Shown piece by piece: positions 34,232 through 44,201 of a DNA stretch of 64,000 nucleotides. Location: positions 1 to 64,000 of the forward strand of contig CAZLQL010000003.1 of NCBI GenBank assembly GCA_964561875.1, read 5' to 3'. The notes beneath the pieces are model-generated. The model saw nothing but the letters and a program-made list of their open reading frames with translations, had not been told where the DNA came from and did not search any database. Positions within the stretch are counted from its first letter, which is position 1. Every line of letters starts with the position of its first letter. Position numbers and translations under genes: made by a program. The DNA is from CAIOGI01 sp964561875 (GTDB taxonomy: Bacteria > Patescibacteriota > Minisyncoccia > Phycocordibacterales > PALSA-1337).

Positions 34232-35401
34232 ATGAAAAGTATTTTATTTAAAATAAAAAATATAGCAATTCTATCTGCATGTTACGCATATTCGATTTTT
34301 AAAGTAAAAAATAATAAAAATCTAATCCCAAAAAGTATCATCATATTTAGTATGGGTAAACTGGGGGATATGGTATGTATAACACCTCTTTTTAATGCGA
34401 TAAAATCAAAATACAGAGATGTGAATATATATGTTTGCAGTAGTGCCGGATTACAAGGGTTACTCAGTGACCATCCTGATGTATATAAATACGTTGCCTA
34501 TAACAAAAAATCTATATTTGAAAATATTAAGAACATTAAATCATTAAACATAGACTTCGGTATTACTGTAACTCCAGATTTTAATGCACTAGCCATTATG
34601 TATTTATCAGGTGTAAAAAGTATTACCGTACCGAGAGTGGTTTCGGGTTATTCACCATATGAAACAAAGTCATATAAGGCTCTATCAAAGCTTGTAAATA
34701 CAAAAACCCATGTAATGGGGAATTATGCTCCAAAAGAGTATCTTAAACTACTTCATGATATAGATATATATAGTGATAATACAAAAAAATATCTAAGTTT
34801 CAATAAAACTGAAGATGAAAAAGTAAAAGCTTTTTTTAGAAATAATAATATAAATATTGGATCAGACAATATAGTAATAGTTTCCCATACGGTTGGAAAT
34901 CAAATAAAGAAATGGGGTATAGATAAATTCACAGAATTGATCAATAAAATAAATACCAATTTTGATGTAAAGATTATTTTAATTGGAGAAGAAAAAGATA
35001 AAATTGAGGGTAATAAAATAAAAGATAATATACCCGAAGTTATAAACTCTTGTGGTTTATTTAATCTAGGTGAATTGAAATCGTTGGTATCACACTCAAG
35101 TCTATTTATTGGAGTTGATACAGGACCTGTATACATAGCTGAAGCTTTTGATATTCCAACAGTAGATATAATAGGTCCTATGGATGAGAATGAACAACCA
35201 CCAAGAAGTCATAAAAATATTTTAATTATTCCTAAGAGGGAAAAGTCACAATTACATATTATGAATGCTAGGATATATGATAAAAATGAGGCATTACGAC
35301 AGATACAATCCATAACAGTTGATGAGGTATATAGTGTAGTTGTTAATCTTTTTAAAGATGGTATCATCAAGCCAAATAATAATTTTATATATGAAAAATA
35401 A
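34232..35401 (+). CDS. GT9 heptosyltransferase-like glycosyltransferase
   Basis: The 389-residue product has the GT9 start FSMGKLGDMVCITPLFNAIK and the donor-domain blocks IVSHTVGNQIKKWGIDKFTE and FIGVDTGPVYIAEAFDIPTVDIIGP. This family transfers heptose or related sugars to lipopolysaccharide cores in Gram-negatives; the presence here in a CPR organism suggests a different acceptor. A hydrophobic stretch at 9-22 may dip into the membrane. The end overlaps the desaturase gene by 11 bp. Confidence 0.87.
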   Translation: MKSILFKIKNIAILSACYAYSIFKVKNNKNLIPKSIIIFSMGKLGDMVCITPLFNAIKSKYRDVNIYVCSSAGLQGLLSDHPDVYKYVAYNKKSIFENIKNIKSLNIDFGITVTPDFNALAIMYLSGVKSITVPRVVSGYSPYETKSYKALSKLVNTKTHVMGNYAPKEYLKLLHDIDIYSDNTKKYLSFNKTEDEKVKAFFRNNNINIGSDNIVIVSHTVGNQIKKWGIDKFTELINKINTNFDVKIILIGEEKDKIEGNKIKDNIPEVINSCGLFNLGELKSLVSHSSLFIGVDTGPVYIAEAFDIPTVDIIGPMDENEQPPRSHKNILIIPKREKSQLHIMNARIYDKNEALRQIQSITVDEVYSVVVNLFKDGIIKPNNNFIYEK

Positions 35402-36407
35402 TCTTTCAGATATTTCTTTTGAAGAGTATGAATATGGTTTACCTGGAACACCCGATCTCAATAAATTAACAGAAAAGCTACCTATTCCTTGGGTAGAGTT
35501 TAGAAAAACACTTAAACCCAGATATTTTATCGTATGGAGAGATGTTGCAATGTGCTATCTGCTCATTGCTATTGGTATATTTTTATCTATATACACAAAC
35601 AATTCGTCTTTATATATAAAGTTACCACTGGTATTGGCGTTGGGTGTTTGGATAGGATTCTGGTTTCATTCTCTAAGTTTGTTTTTACACGAAGCAGTTC
35701 ATTATAATATTCATAAGAATAGAAAGTTAAACGATATATTGACTGATCTTATAATATGTCCGTTTATTTTTATAAATGTAAATGGCTATAGGAAGATACA
35801 TTGGCACCACCATACTCAATTGGGCACTACAAAAGATACTGAAAAATCATATTTTAATGCACCCAATATAAAATTTATTTTAGAGACTCTAACAGGAATT
35901 CACGCGATAAGAACCTTGCTTATATACTTTATGCCGAAGTCAAAATCAAATATTTCAGAAAAAAATGAAAATGATTCATTTGATTGGAAAATGGCATTAA
36001 GATTGGTTATAACCCAGTCTATAGTCATACTCATATTTGTATTTTTCGGATATTATTTTACAGCTGTAGCATGGGTACTTGGTATAGTTGTATTCTGGCC
36101 TTTTTTTGGAACTGTACGTCAGATTTTGAGACATAGAGGAGAATATGCCTCAGCAAAAACAGATTATTATTCTGTTGATCATGGGGCAGTAGTTAGAATG
36201 TTTGGAGATGATCTATTTTCAAAATCATTTGGAGCAGCAGGATTCAATAAACATATGTTACATCATTGGGATCCGCATATTTCTTATACAAGAATTGATG
36301 ATATGGAAGAGTATTTGAGACAAACAGAACTTGGTCCAATAATAGATCAATCAAGAAGAAATTATTTTAGACTTTTCAAAAATCTATTTTTTAGAGCTAT
36401 GGAATAA
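35391..36407 (+). CDS. Fatty acid desaturase/hydroxylase family membrane protein
   Basis: The start at ATG 35391 gives 338 residues. The three histidine boxes of the diiron membrane desaturases are visible: HEAVHYNIHKN, HWHHHTQLG and HMLHHWDPH. About four transmembrane helices surround them. The enzyme would use oxygen or a similar oxidant with a reduced carrier to desaturate or hydroxylate an acyl chain, or a carotenoid-like lipid. No ferredoxin or other lipid gene is nearby, so it may alter the glycan's lipid anchor or a sugar-bound acyl group; this is inference. Confidence 0.85.
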   Translation: MKNNLSDISFEEYEYGLPGTPDLNKLTEKLPIPWVEFRKTLKPRYFIVWRDVAMCYLLIAIGIFLSIYTNNSSLYIKLPLVLALGVWIGFWFHSLSLFLHEAVHYNIHKNRKLNDILTDLIICPFIFINVNGYRKIHWHHHTQLGTTKDTEKSYFNAPNIKFILETLTGIHAIRTLLIYFMPKSKSNISEKNENDSFDWKMALRLVITQSIVILIFVFFGYYFTAVAWVLGIVVFWPFFGTVRQILRHRGEYASAKTDYYSVDHGAVVRMFGDDLFSKSFGAAGFNKHMLHHWDPHISYTRIDDMEEYLRQTELGPIIDQSRRNYFRLFKNLFFRAME

Positions 36408-36416
36408 AATATCCAT

Positions 36417-37343
36417 ATGATTAAGAAATATAATAAAAAATGCATAATTTGTAATTCTTCTTTAGATTTTTATTGTAATGCTTATGACTCGGAATATGTA
36501 ACGTCAGATCAAATCTTTGAATATGCTAAATGTGATAAATGTAAGACAGTATCAATTGTGCAAGATATTTCTGACTTAAAAAGTATTTATCCTAAGAATT
36601 ATTATTCTTTTAGCAAAAATGCTGGTAAAAGTGTATTAAATAAAATAAAAGATTTTATCGAAGTATCAATGTTTAAGGGTATTGTTAAAGAGCTATACGG
36701 TGACAATTTATCTGTTTTAGATGTTGGTGGAGGTACTGGTTGGGTATTAAATAGTCTAAAAAAAGCTACAAATAGATTTAAATATTTTAATATAGTTGAT
36801 ATAGATGATAATGCACAAAACATAGCTTTAAGTAATGGTTATTCATATTTCAAAGGAAGAATCGAAGACTATAAACCAAAAGATAAGTTTGATTTAATAA
36901 TAATGTTAAATCTAATAGAACATGTAAATGATCCTGTATCGGTTTTAAGAAAGATAAAAGAAATAACAAATAAAAATGGACTTATCATCATAAAGACACC
37001 AAATAATGACAGTTTAGATGCAAGAATATTTAAAAAATATAATTGGGGAGGTTTACATGCACCAAGACACTTCAATATCTTCAGTAAACAATCTATAGAA
37101 ATCATAGCTAAAAATATCGGTTTAGAAATAGAAAGTATAAAATATACACAAGGAGCACCACAGTGGACAACGAGTGTAATGGGTCAATTGTCGAAATATA
37201 ATATTATAGACATAAATAAGGATAGATCTATGCCTGAACACCCTATTTATCCTATATTTATGGCATTTTTCGCTTTATTTGATTTCATAAGACTTCCATT
37301 TAGTAAGACATCACAAATGTTTATTATATTTAGAAATATATGA
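36417..37343 (+). CDS. Zinc-ribbon class I SAM methyltransferase
   Basis: The 308-residue product begins with CIICN and CDKC pairs making a ribbon with a longer insert than in the genes at 24440 and 32643, then VLDVGGGTGWVLN (near 100) and IMLNLIEHVNDPVSV. PNNDSLDARIF and GGLHAPRHFNIF follow, typical of methyltransferases of this type. Its final bases overlap the YfhO-like gene by 4 bp. Confidence 0.85.
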   Translation: MIKKYNKKCIICNSSLDFYCNAYDSEYVTSDQIFEYAKCDKCKTVSIVQDISDLKSIYPKNYYSFSKNAGKSVLNKIKDFIEVSMFKGIVKELYGDNLSVLDVGGGTGWVLNSLKKATNRFKYFNIVDIDDNAQNIALSNGYSYFKGRIEDYKPKDKFDLIIMLNLIEHVNDPVSVLRKIKEITNKNGLIIIKTPNNDSLDARIFKKYNWGGLHAPRHFNIFSKQSIEIIAKNIGLEIESIKYTQGAPQWTTSVMGQLSKYNIIDINKDRSMPEHPIYPIFMAFFALFDFIRLPFSKTSQMFIIFRNI

Positions 37344-39661
37344 AAAGAATAATAGATTCAAATCTTATATATTTATTTTTACCAATATTTCTAATTGGAT
37401 TTATATTTTTTAATATCATATTTAAAAATGAATTCTTTTTAAATGGAGATAGTCTGTATGGATTTTATGCATATTATAAATATTTTGTTCAGGAAGGAAG
37501 TGTAATAACTCAAAATATACTTTCTGGTTTTCCAGTTTTTGTTTCAAATACAGGTACTTGGTTTTACCCTATAAATAATTTATTTAATCTTTTATTTGGT
37601 TCGATCAGAGGCTATTTGTATTTAAATATCTTAAACATAGTTCTGGCCTATATTTTTAGCTATCTCTTTATTTATAAAATATCAAAATCTAAACTTATAT
37701 CTACACTAGGGTCAATGATTTTTGTCTTTTCTGGTCAGACTATGTTGTGGTCAGAAACTCTGGGTAATACGAATTATTATTATATTTTGCCTCTAGTCTT
37801 TTATTTGAATGAATGTACAAACACATTTTCGGGGTATAGAAAGTATATTTTAATAATTATTACTAGCCTAGTTCTCGGTATATCTTGGCTTTCAAGTCAT
37901 GTTCAGTATGTATTTTATATTCATACATTTTTCTTTATATTTATTCTCTTTAATAAATATAGTGGAAATATATACGAGAAGATTTTAAGGATTTTATCTA
38001 TATCCCTAGTATCATTTATTATTGGTTTTGAGCAAATATATTCTATTTTGAGCTTCAGAGACGTCACTCATAGAGAATATGGTGTTACTGTAGACTCTGT
38101 CTTTTCAGGATCGTATGGTTTACATGATCTACTACACTATATTTTACCTTTTATAAACTTCCCATATTTTTCTTGGAGTAACCCAAATCTTTATATAGGT
38201 GTATTACCACTAATTTTATTGATTTCAGCGATATTTTCTTTTGATTATTTAAAAGAGCAAAAATATTTTAAATTCTTCTATCTATCTTTTATATTTTGTA
38301 CTTTGTTTTCATTTAAAAACTCACCACTAGCATTACTATTTCACAATCTCCCTTTATTTAATAGTTTTAGAGAAGCTCCAAGAATAATGTTTCTAGGTTC
38401 ATTTAGTGTTGCTTTATTGTGTGTATATATACTTATTTCAATATCTGAGAATAAAAATCAGGTTTTATACTTATTAAATAAAGTAAATCTTTTATATAAA
38501 AAAGTATTTTATTTTATATTTTTACCCTTAGTTTCAATAATAACTTTCACCTTTTATTTTTTTAAGGACATAATATACGAATATTCAAGTAATTATTTTA
38601 TAAATAATGTATATAACAGTACGATGCTTCTACCAAAAGAGCATTATCTTAATGTTCTAAATAGCTATGTATATTCGATAAATGACCTTACATTTTTTGA
38701 TTATCAGATACTTATATTTACTATATTTAGTATTATTTCAGTATTATTTATATCTAAAATCGATAAGGTAAAGATAGATATTTTATTGAAGATATTTATA
38801 TTGATACAAGTATTGAATATCGGTTTTGTCTATTTTAATCATTTCAAATCAATACTTATATCCGATATTGAAACAGAACCAAAAACTGTAACATTTATAA
38901 AAAATAATAATAAATCAAATTCACCATATAGAGTAGCTTCTATTCTTCCGGGTTTTGGTATATACGATAAACACTATGTTCAGTGTGATTCTAGAGATGA
39001 GAGAGATTCATTTATATTAAAAAAGGAGTTGTTACAGCCAAATATGAATATGCTTTACGATATTGATATTATCGACGGCTATGACAATTTTATGCCAAGA
39101 AATATTTCTGAAATACTTGGAAGTATTGGCTCTGAGCAGTCACTCTCAAACGATATTTTGGCAAATAAAAGAATGAGTATGGACAATAAGATAAGTGAAA
39201 TTTTAAATAATTTGGATAAATATAAAATGATGAATACAAAGTATTTATTATCTTTGTATTCACTAAATAATAAAGATTTAAACTTGGTATATAGAGATAA
39301 AGTAAGTAAGTGTGGTATCGATGTCTACATGTATGAACTCAATGGTTTTTGGCCAAGATATTTTGTGTTGAAAGACATAAAAGAAAATATAAATGAAAAT
39401 GATGTAAAAACAATGGTAGAGATTGTGCCTAAATATAATAAATACAATACAAGCTTAATGTTTGAAACAAATTTCCCAAGTAAAGTTTTTATAGGAAATA
39501 CTTATTTACCAAGTTATAAAATAAAATTAGATGGTAAATATATAGAACCAAAAGTATATAAAAATTTATATATGTATATTGATGTTGAAAAAGGAAGTCA
39601 TAATATTGAAATACAATACCCAATACATGATTATTCAAATAGACTTCTCAATACTTATTGA
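37340..39661 (+). CDS. YfhO-like polytopic membrane glycosyltransferase
   Basis: The 773-residue product has twelve or more hydrophobic segments up to about residue 500, with the first loop FFLNGDSLYGFYAYYKYFV, followed by a soluble C-terminal domain ending in FIGNTYLPSYKIKLDGKYIEP, the beta-sandwich end seen in YfhO proteins. YfhO members are thought to glycosylate extracellular polymers such as lipoteichoic acids using lipid-linked donors supplied by GT2 enzymes. The stop is TGA followed by further stops. It ends the second operon. Confidence 0.82.
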   Translation: MKRIIDSNLIYLFLPIFLIGFIFFNIIFKNEFFLNGDSLYGFYAYYKYFVQEGSVITQNILSGFPVFVSNTGTWFYPINNLFNLLFGSIRGYLYLNILNIVLAYIFSYLFIYKISKSKLISTLGSMIFVFSGQTMLWSETLGNTNYYYILPLVFYLNECTNTFSGYRKYILIIITSLVLGISWLSSHVQYVFYIHTFFFIFILFNKYSGNIYEKILRILSISLVSFIIGFEQIYSILSFRDVTHREYGVTVDSVFSGSYGLHDLLHYILPFINFPYFSWSNPNLYIGVLPLILLISAIFSFDYLKEQKYFKFFYLSFIFCTLFSFKNSPLALLFHNLPLFNSFREAPRIMFLGSFSVALLCVYILISISENKNQVLYLLNKVNLLYKKVFYFIFLPLVSIITFTFYFFKDIIYEYSSNYFINNVYNSTMLLPKEHYLNVLNSYVYSINDLTFFDYQILIFTIFSIISVLFISKIDKVKIDILLKIFILIQVLNIGFVYFNHFKSILISDIETEPKTVTFIKNNNKSNSPYRVASILPGFGIYDKHYVQCDSRDERDSFILKKELLQPNMNMLYDIDIIDGYDNFMPRNISEILGSIGSEQSLSNDILANKRMSMDNKISEILNNLDKYKMMNTKYLLSLYSLNNKDLNLVYRDKVSKCGIDVYMYELNGFWPRYFVLKDIKENINENDVKTMVEIVPKYNKYNTSLMFETNFPSKVFIGNTYLPSYKIKLDGKYIEPKVYKNLYMYIDVEKGSHNIEIQYPIHDYSNRLLNTY

Positions 39662-39693
39662 TAATTGTATTTAAGAGCAGATTGTATTATAAA

Positions 39694-39702
39694 TGATATA
39701 AT
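39694..39702 (+). promoter_or_regulatory. Extended -10 promoter giving a leaderless transcript
   Basis: TGATATAAT ends 6 nt before ATG 39709, so transcription should start at the A of that ATG. An ATG at 39703 would lie between -10 and start site and is less likely to be used. Confidence 0.65.
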
Positions 39703-39708
39703 ATGACC

Positions 39709-40332
39709 ATGAAAAATAGGCTGTATATGACTAGGGACGTGCTTATTAGTTTTTCTAATTATTTTAAGGGTAATACACTAGACTTGGGTGCTGGTACTGC
39801 AAAGTATAAAAATATAATAAAGCCTAGGACAACAAGTTATACAACATATGACATGATCCCTGGACCAAATATAGATATTGTCGGTGATATATTGAATTTG
39901 GAATTAAGAGACAATACATACGATACGGTTATTTCTACACAAGTTTTAGAACATGTATCTAGACCTTGGATAATGGCAAAAGAGATATCTAGGATATTGA
40001 AGAGTGGAGGCTATTGTATAGTCACAGCTCCATTTATGGTACCTTTTCATTCTGATCCTCATGACTATTTCAGATATACAACCGAAGGCATGTCTCTTCT
40101 TTTTTCTGATGCGGGTTTGGAAATAATAGATTGTAAACCTTACGGTGGTGTATTTATGGTTATATCTGAATACATACATTTTAGATTTTTTAATCCTTAT
40201 AATAAAGAATTAAATAAAATCCAAAAAAAGATTTTTAGTTTTATTCAAAAGACCTTAACTTTTTTTGAGAAATTAGCAAAAAATACTGGTATTGCCTATG
40301 CCAATGTTTATTTGATAGCAAAAAAGAAATAA
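39709..40332 (+). CDS. Class I SAM methyltransferase
   Basis: The 207-residue product has TLDLGAGTAKYKNII as SAM-binding motif and VISTQVLEHVSRPWIMAKEISRILKSGG, then PHDYFRYTTEGMSLLF. It shares this last block with the next gene, so the two are tandem paralogues. Start at 39709 rather than 39703 because the promoter predicts a leaderless mRNA. It is the first gene of a three- or four-gene operon with a glycosyltransferase and another methyltransferase. Confidence 0.85.
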   Translation: MKNRLYMTRDVLISFSNYFKGNTLDLGAGTAKYKNIIKPRTTSYTTYDMIPGPNIDIVGDILNLELRDNTYDTVISTQVLEHVSRPWIMAKEISRILKSGGYCIVTAPFMVPFHSDPHDYFRYTTEGMSLLFSDAGLEIIDCKPYGGVFMVISEYIHFRFFNPYNKELNKIQKKIFSFIQKTLTFFEKLAKNTGIAYANVYLIAKKK

Positions 40333-40333
40333 T

Positions 40334-40987
40334 ATGACCTTTATATTTCAACCAGAAAGATATTTGTTAACTAAACAAATAGAAAAGAATTCAAACTATA
40401 TAAAAGGAATAGTACTGGATGTTGGAGCTGGGCACTATTCTAGATATCAGAAGTTTTTTAAATACGATAAGTATATAAAGATGGATATAAACCATGCAGA
40501 GCATGTAGATGTTGTGGGGAGTGTTGACTCTATACCACTTCAGGATGAGAGTGTTGATTCTGTTGTCTGCACTCAGGTTTTCGAACATATAAAGTATCCA
40601 GATAAAGGCGCCAGTGAAATATTTAGAATATTAAAAAAGGGTGGATATGTTCTAGTTACTGTACCTCAGACAAATGAATTACATGAAGAACCGCATGATT
40701 ATTTCAGGTATACGAAATATGGATTGAATAGAATATTTTGTGATGCTGGTTTTGTTAATGAAGTTATGGAGCAAAGAGGTGGTTTCTTTTCTACTGTAGC
40801 TCAAATGTTTATTAGATTTACAACAGACAGTTTGAAGCTATATGAAAGAAAGATCCTGGGAAAGATAATCGGTAAGTTGCTATACATTATCGGTAGATTT
40901 TCTATATATTTAGATAAGATTATAAATAGTGATTCAAGTAATAAACATGCAATAGGTTGGTGTTGTGTGTATAAAAAACCTTTATGA
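40334..40987 (+). CDS. Class I SAM methyltransferase, tandem paralogue
   Basis: The 217-residue product has VLDVGAGHYSRYQKFF in the SAM site (where the second part departs from G-x-G), then SVVCTQVFEHIKYPDKGASEIFRILKKGG and HDYFRYTKYGLNRIF, matching the preceding gene in order and spacing. A duplication with divergence is likely, perhaps to methylate two positions of one residue. Overlaps the next gene by 4 bp. Confidence 0.85.
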   Translation: MTFIFQPERYLLTKQIEKNSNYIKGIVLDVGAGHYSRYQKFFKYDKYIKMDINHAEHVDVVGSVDSIPLQDESVDSVVCTQVFEHIKYPDKGASEIFRILKKGGYVLVTVPQTNELHEEPHDYFRYTKYGLNRIFCDAGFVNEVMEQRGGFFSTVAQMFIRFTTDSLKLYERKILGKIIGKLLYIIGRFSIYLDKIINSDSSNKHAIGWCCVYKKPL

Positions 40988-42150
40988 AGATCTTAATTGT
41001 ATCAGATGATTTTCCGCCAAAAAGTTTTGGAGGTGCAGGTATAGTTGCAAGTAATCTAGCAAATAGTTTAAAAGATAGGGGACATAGCGTCTCAGTTTTT
41101 ACAGCAAATGAAAACTATCACATATCTGAAAGGTGGAGATCATATCTGGGTCTATACAATCCAAAAGCAATAAAAGATTTTAAAAAAATCCTAATAGATT
41201 TTAAGCCTGATATCGTACATTTTCATAATATACACTCACATATTTCTTATTACACTATAGTTTTAGCAAAGAAAAGTGGTGCAAAAGTGTTTGTTACACT
41301 ACACGATGCAATGTCGGTATACTACGGTAAGGTTCCAGTAAAAAATGGTGATACAAAATACAAAGTCACACTATTTGAAATGTTTAAAGTTTTTGGTTTA
41401 AGAGTAAATATATTTAGAAATATCGTTATAAGATATATATTTTCATATGCAGATAAGATATTTACAGTCAGTGATTCTCTAAGAGAATTTTTATCTATAA
41501 ATGGAATAAAAAATACTATAACTATCCATAACGGTATAGATGTAGACGATTTTAAAATATATCCGGATATTGTTAGAGAATATAGAAATAATTTGGGATT
41601 AAAAGATACAGATAAAGTATTACTATTTGGAGGTAGGTTGAGTAATATGAAAGGTGCAAAACTTACCATCGATTCATATATAAAAGTTTTAAATAAAGTA
41701 CATGATGTAAAACTTATGATAGTAGGTAATGTGCCAAAACACGATAGTGATCTTATAAAATACGCAAAAGATAAAAATGTCTTTGATAAAATCATATTTA
41801 CCGGCTGGATAGATCATGAAAATATGGCAACCATATATCATTTATCAGATATAGTTTTGGTTCCTTCTATATATCTCGATCCTTTTCCAAATATAAATCT
41901 AGAGGCTATGGCTTGTGGTAAACCTATTGTTGGAACAATATACGGTGGTACAAAAGAGGTGGTAAGGCATGGTGTAAATGGGTTATTGATTGATCCTTTT
42001 GATATAGAAATATATTCCAAAACTGTTACAACTATGTTGAATGATAAAGAGCTACAGTCTGATATGGGTAAAAAGGGAAAGGATATAGTAGAAAAAGAGT
42101 TTAGTATAGATAAACAAATAGATGAAATTCTATTGTGGTATAATTCATAA
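40984..42150 (+). CDS. GT4-family glycosyltransferase
   Basis: The 388-residue product has PPKSFGGAGIVASNLANSL near the N-terminus, then FGGRLSNMKGAKLTIDSY, LMIVGNVPKHDSDL and the donor block DPFPNINLEAMACGKPIVGT with both glutamate-type and Asn positions occupied. It appears intact and typical. It starts in an ATGA overlap after the methyltransferase. Confidence 0.92.
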   Translation: MKILIVSDDFPPKSFGGAGIVASNLANSLKDRGHSVSVFTANENYHISERWRSYLGLYNPKAIKDFKKILIDFKPDIVHFHNIHSHISYYTIVLAKKSGAKVFVTLHDAMSVYYGKVPVKNGDTKYKVTLFEMFKVFGLRVNIFRNIVIRYIFSYADKIFTVSDSLREFLSINGIKNTITIHNGIDVDDFKIYPDIVREYRNNLGLKDTDKVLLFGGRLSNMKGAKLTIDSYIKVLNKVHDVKLMIVGNVPKHDSDLIKYAKDKNVFDKIIFTGWIDHENMATIYHLSDIVLVPSIYLDPFPNINLEAMACGKPIVGTIYGGTKEVVRHGVNGLLIDPFDIEIYSKTVTTMLNDKELQSDMGKKGKDIVEKEFSIDKQIDEILLWYNS

Positions 42151-42162
42151 AAATAAAAAATA

Positions 42163-42912
42163 ATGGATAAAAAGACTATAATTGCAGATTTTTATACAAA
42201 AGAGAGTGTTCAGTATTCAAAAAAGAGGTATGAAGGAGAATTAAATACCTATACTCAATATTTGTTCAGAAAAAGAATGAATATATATTTTGATTTTTTG
42301 AGATATATAAAATCAAATGTAAATAAAAAAATATCTTTGTTTGATATCGGCTGTGCTGACGGTGTAGTTTTATTTAATACAGAATATATATTTTCAGATA
42401 TGATAAGTTCATACACAGCTGTAGATATATCTAGTGGAATGATAGAAGTGGCAAACAATAATAAACCTAATGATAAATTTTCTTTTTACCTTAGAGGAAA
42501 AGAATCAAATTCAAATTATGATTTAGTTACTGAGCTTGGCGTCCATGTACCTGATTTAAAATCAGAAATTAGTTATATAAAGCAGAAGTTAAATTCAGAC
42601 AATTCTTATTTTATTTTTTCAAGTTCAAGTGGAGGTTCATTGCATACATATTTTAAGATAAGAAATAATCCAGAAACTAGTCACATAGGAGAATTAAAAA
42701 GATATAATGAAATAGAGAATATATTAAAGTCAGAATTTAAAATAATAAAATCAATACCATACGGTTTGTTTATTCCAAAACTGTGGGCAAATGCAACGAT
42801 AGGTAAGATGTTGCAACCTATTATTGATAAAGTTTTTTCTTTTATAGTACCCGGTCTATTTCACGAGAAGATTTATCTTCTTACCCCTATAAATAAAGAA
42901 ACTAAGGTTTAG
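42163..42912 (+). CDS. Class I SAM methyltransferase-like protein
   Basis: The 249-residue product has LFDIGCADGVVLF (near 59) and a VDISSGMIEVANNN segment, the SAM site and following acidic residue; the later DLVTELGVHVPDL takes the place of the usual LEHI motif. The last 57 bp overlap, tail to tail, with the flippase gene on the other strand. Ends the third operon. Confidence 0.8.
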   Translation: MDKKTIIADFYTKESVQYSKKRYEGELNTYTQYLFRKRMNIYFDFLRYIKSNVNKKISLFDIGCADGVVLFNTEYIFSDMISSYTAVDISSGMIEVANNNKPNDKFSFYLRGKESNSNYDLVTELGVHVPDLKSEISYIKQKLNSDNSYFIFSSSSGGSLHTYFKIRNNPETSHIGELKRYNEIENILKSEFKIIKSIPYGLFIPKLWANATIGKMLQPIIDKVFSFIVPGLFHEKIYLLTPINKETKV

Positions 42913-44127
42913 GATAAACATAAACAACCAAGATACTCCATTTTCTATAACTGCACCTAGAACTCCAAATTTTGGTATCAGTATCATTCCAAATATTATA
43001 GTAGCGATATTACCAGTTATATTTAATATATATAAAGTTTTTGTATCTTTGATTATTTGGAAATAAAGTGACAATAAGTAAATTCCAGGGAAGGTTATAA
43101 GCCCTAGCATGTATATTCTTGAATAAAATATAGACTCAATGTATTTGGGGAATAGTAAGGCATATATCTCTGGTGAAAGAAAATAATATGCAATAACTAT
43201 GAGTACCGAAAGGAAAGTCAATCTCGTAACCTTATCTGTTATGCTATAACGCAAATCTTTTTCATTTAGTTCTGCAAATTTCGGTAAGCCGATATTAAAT
43301 ATATTTTTAAAGAACGATCTTACTTGTTCTGGTAATGCATTTGCAAATGAGTAAACAGCAAGTGGGGCAGATCCTATATAATGAAATAAGAGTATTTTAT
43401 CTACTTGATTTGCAAATGTACCGATAAAACCCATAACACTTAGATGATGACCGTATTTGATCATGCTATTGTCTGCAGTATCAATGCTAGGTTTATATAC
43501 TCTTATTGTGTAGAAATAGAATATGGCATTAAGTATAAGAGTGCTTGAAAAGTATCCTAAAATTAGAAGTATTATATTTGGATTAAAAATTGCTACTATA
43601 CATACTGTAGCCACATTTACTATCTGTGTTACAAGCCAAAATATTGTTCCCCTTTTAAAATCCTTCTTTCCAGAGAGAAAAGCACCATACATACTAACTG
43701 CATTTGTGATAGGTAGGGTAACACTTACAATAATAAATGATATTGCAAATAAATTATTATCATTTAAGAAATAATATAGACCAGTTCCTAAAGATACTAT
43801 AGATATAATACTTCCCCAGATCAATTGATTTTTTACTGCAAGAAATATAGTTCCATAAGAACCTTTTGCAACTGCTTGTGTTAGACTCGATCCAAGTCCA
43901 GATAAAGATAGTCCACCTATTATACCCGCTACTGATAGTATGAATTTATAATTTCCATACACTTCCTGGGGTAAGGCTCTAGCGAGAACAAGCGATAGTA
44001 GAAGTGAGGAAAATACAGAAACTATTTGACCTATCGATAACCAGAAACTACCTTTTGCGAGGTAAACCATATCGGTTTTAAGGTATTTTTCACTAAAACG
44101 CAATACCTTATATATTGAATCTTTCAT
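42856..44127 (-). CDS. Wzx-like polysaccharide flippase
   Basis: The 423-residue membrane protein has about twelve to fourteen helices and the MATE/MOP-like N-terminal pattern KGSFWLSIGQIVSVFSSLLLSLVLAR, then ALPQEVYGNYKFILSVAGIIGGLS. Such proteins move undecaprenyl-linked repeat units across the membrane. It lies at the end of the glycosyltransferase region on the opposite strand, with its start divergent from the ligase gene across 74 bp. The overlap of 57 bp with the converging methyltransferase gene leaves no room for a terminator. Confidence 0.88.
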   Translation of the reverse strand: MKDSIYKVLRFSEKYLKTDMVYLAKGSFWLSIGQIVSVFSSLLLSLVLARALPQEVYGNYKFILSVAGIIGGLSLSGLGSSLTQAVAKGSYGTIFLAVKNQLIWGSIISIVSLGTGLYYFLNDNNLFAISFIIVSVTLPITNAVSMYGAFLSGKKDFKRGTIFWLVTQIVNVATVCIVAIFNPNIILLILGYFSSTLILNAIFYFYTIRVYKPSIDTADNSMIKYGHHLSVMGFIGTFANQVDKILLFHYIGSAPLAVYSFANALPEQVRSFFKNIFNIGLPKFAELNEKDLRYSITDKVTRLTFLSVLIVIAYYFLSPEIYALLFPKYIESIFYSRIYMLGLITFPGIYLLSLYFQIIKDTKTLYILNITGNIATIIFGMILIPKFGVLGAVIENGVSWLFMFILNLSFFIYRGKKINLLVK

Positions 44128-44183
44128 ATATTAAATCTATCATGTTATAGTCTTTTTTACATCTACATATTATTTTTCCTTTA

Positions 44184-44192
44184 TGATATAGT
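44184..44192 (+). promoter_or_regulatory. Extended -10 promoter, near-leaderless
   Basis: TGATATAGT ends 9 nt before ATG 44202, so the leader would be about 3 nt. Confidence 0.6.
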
Positions 44193-44201
44193 TCAAGTCA
44201 T

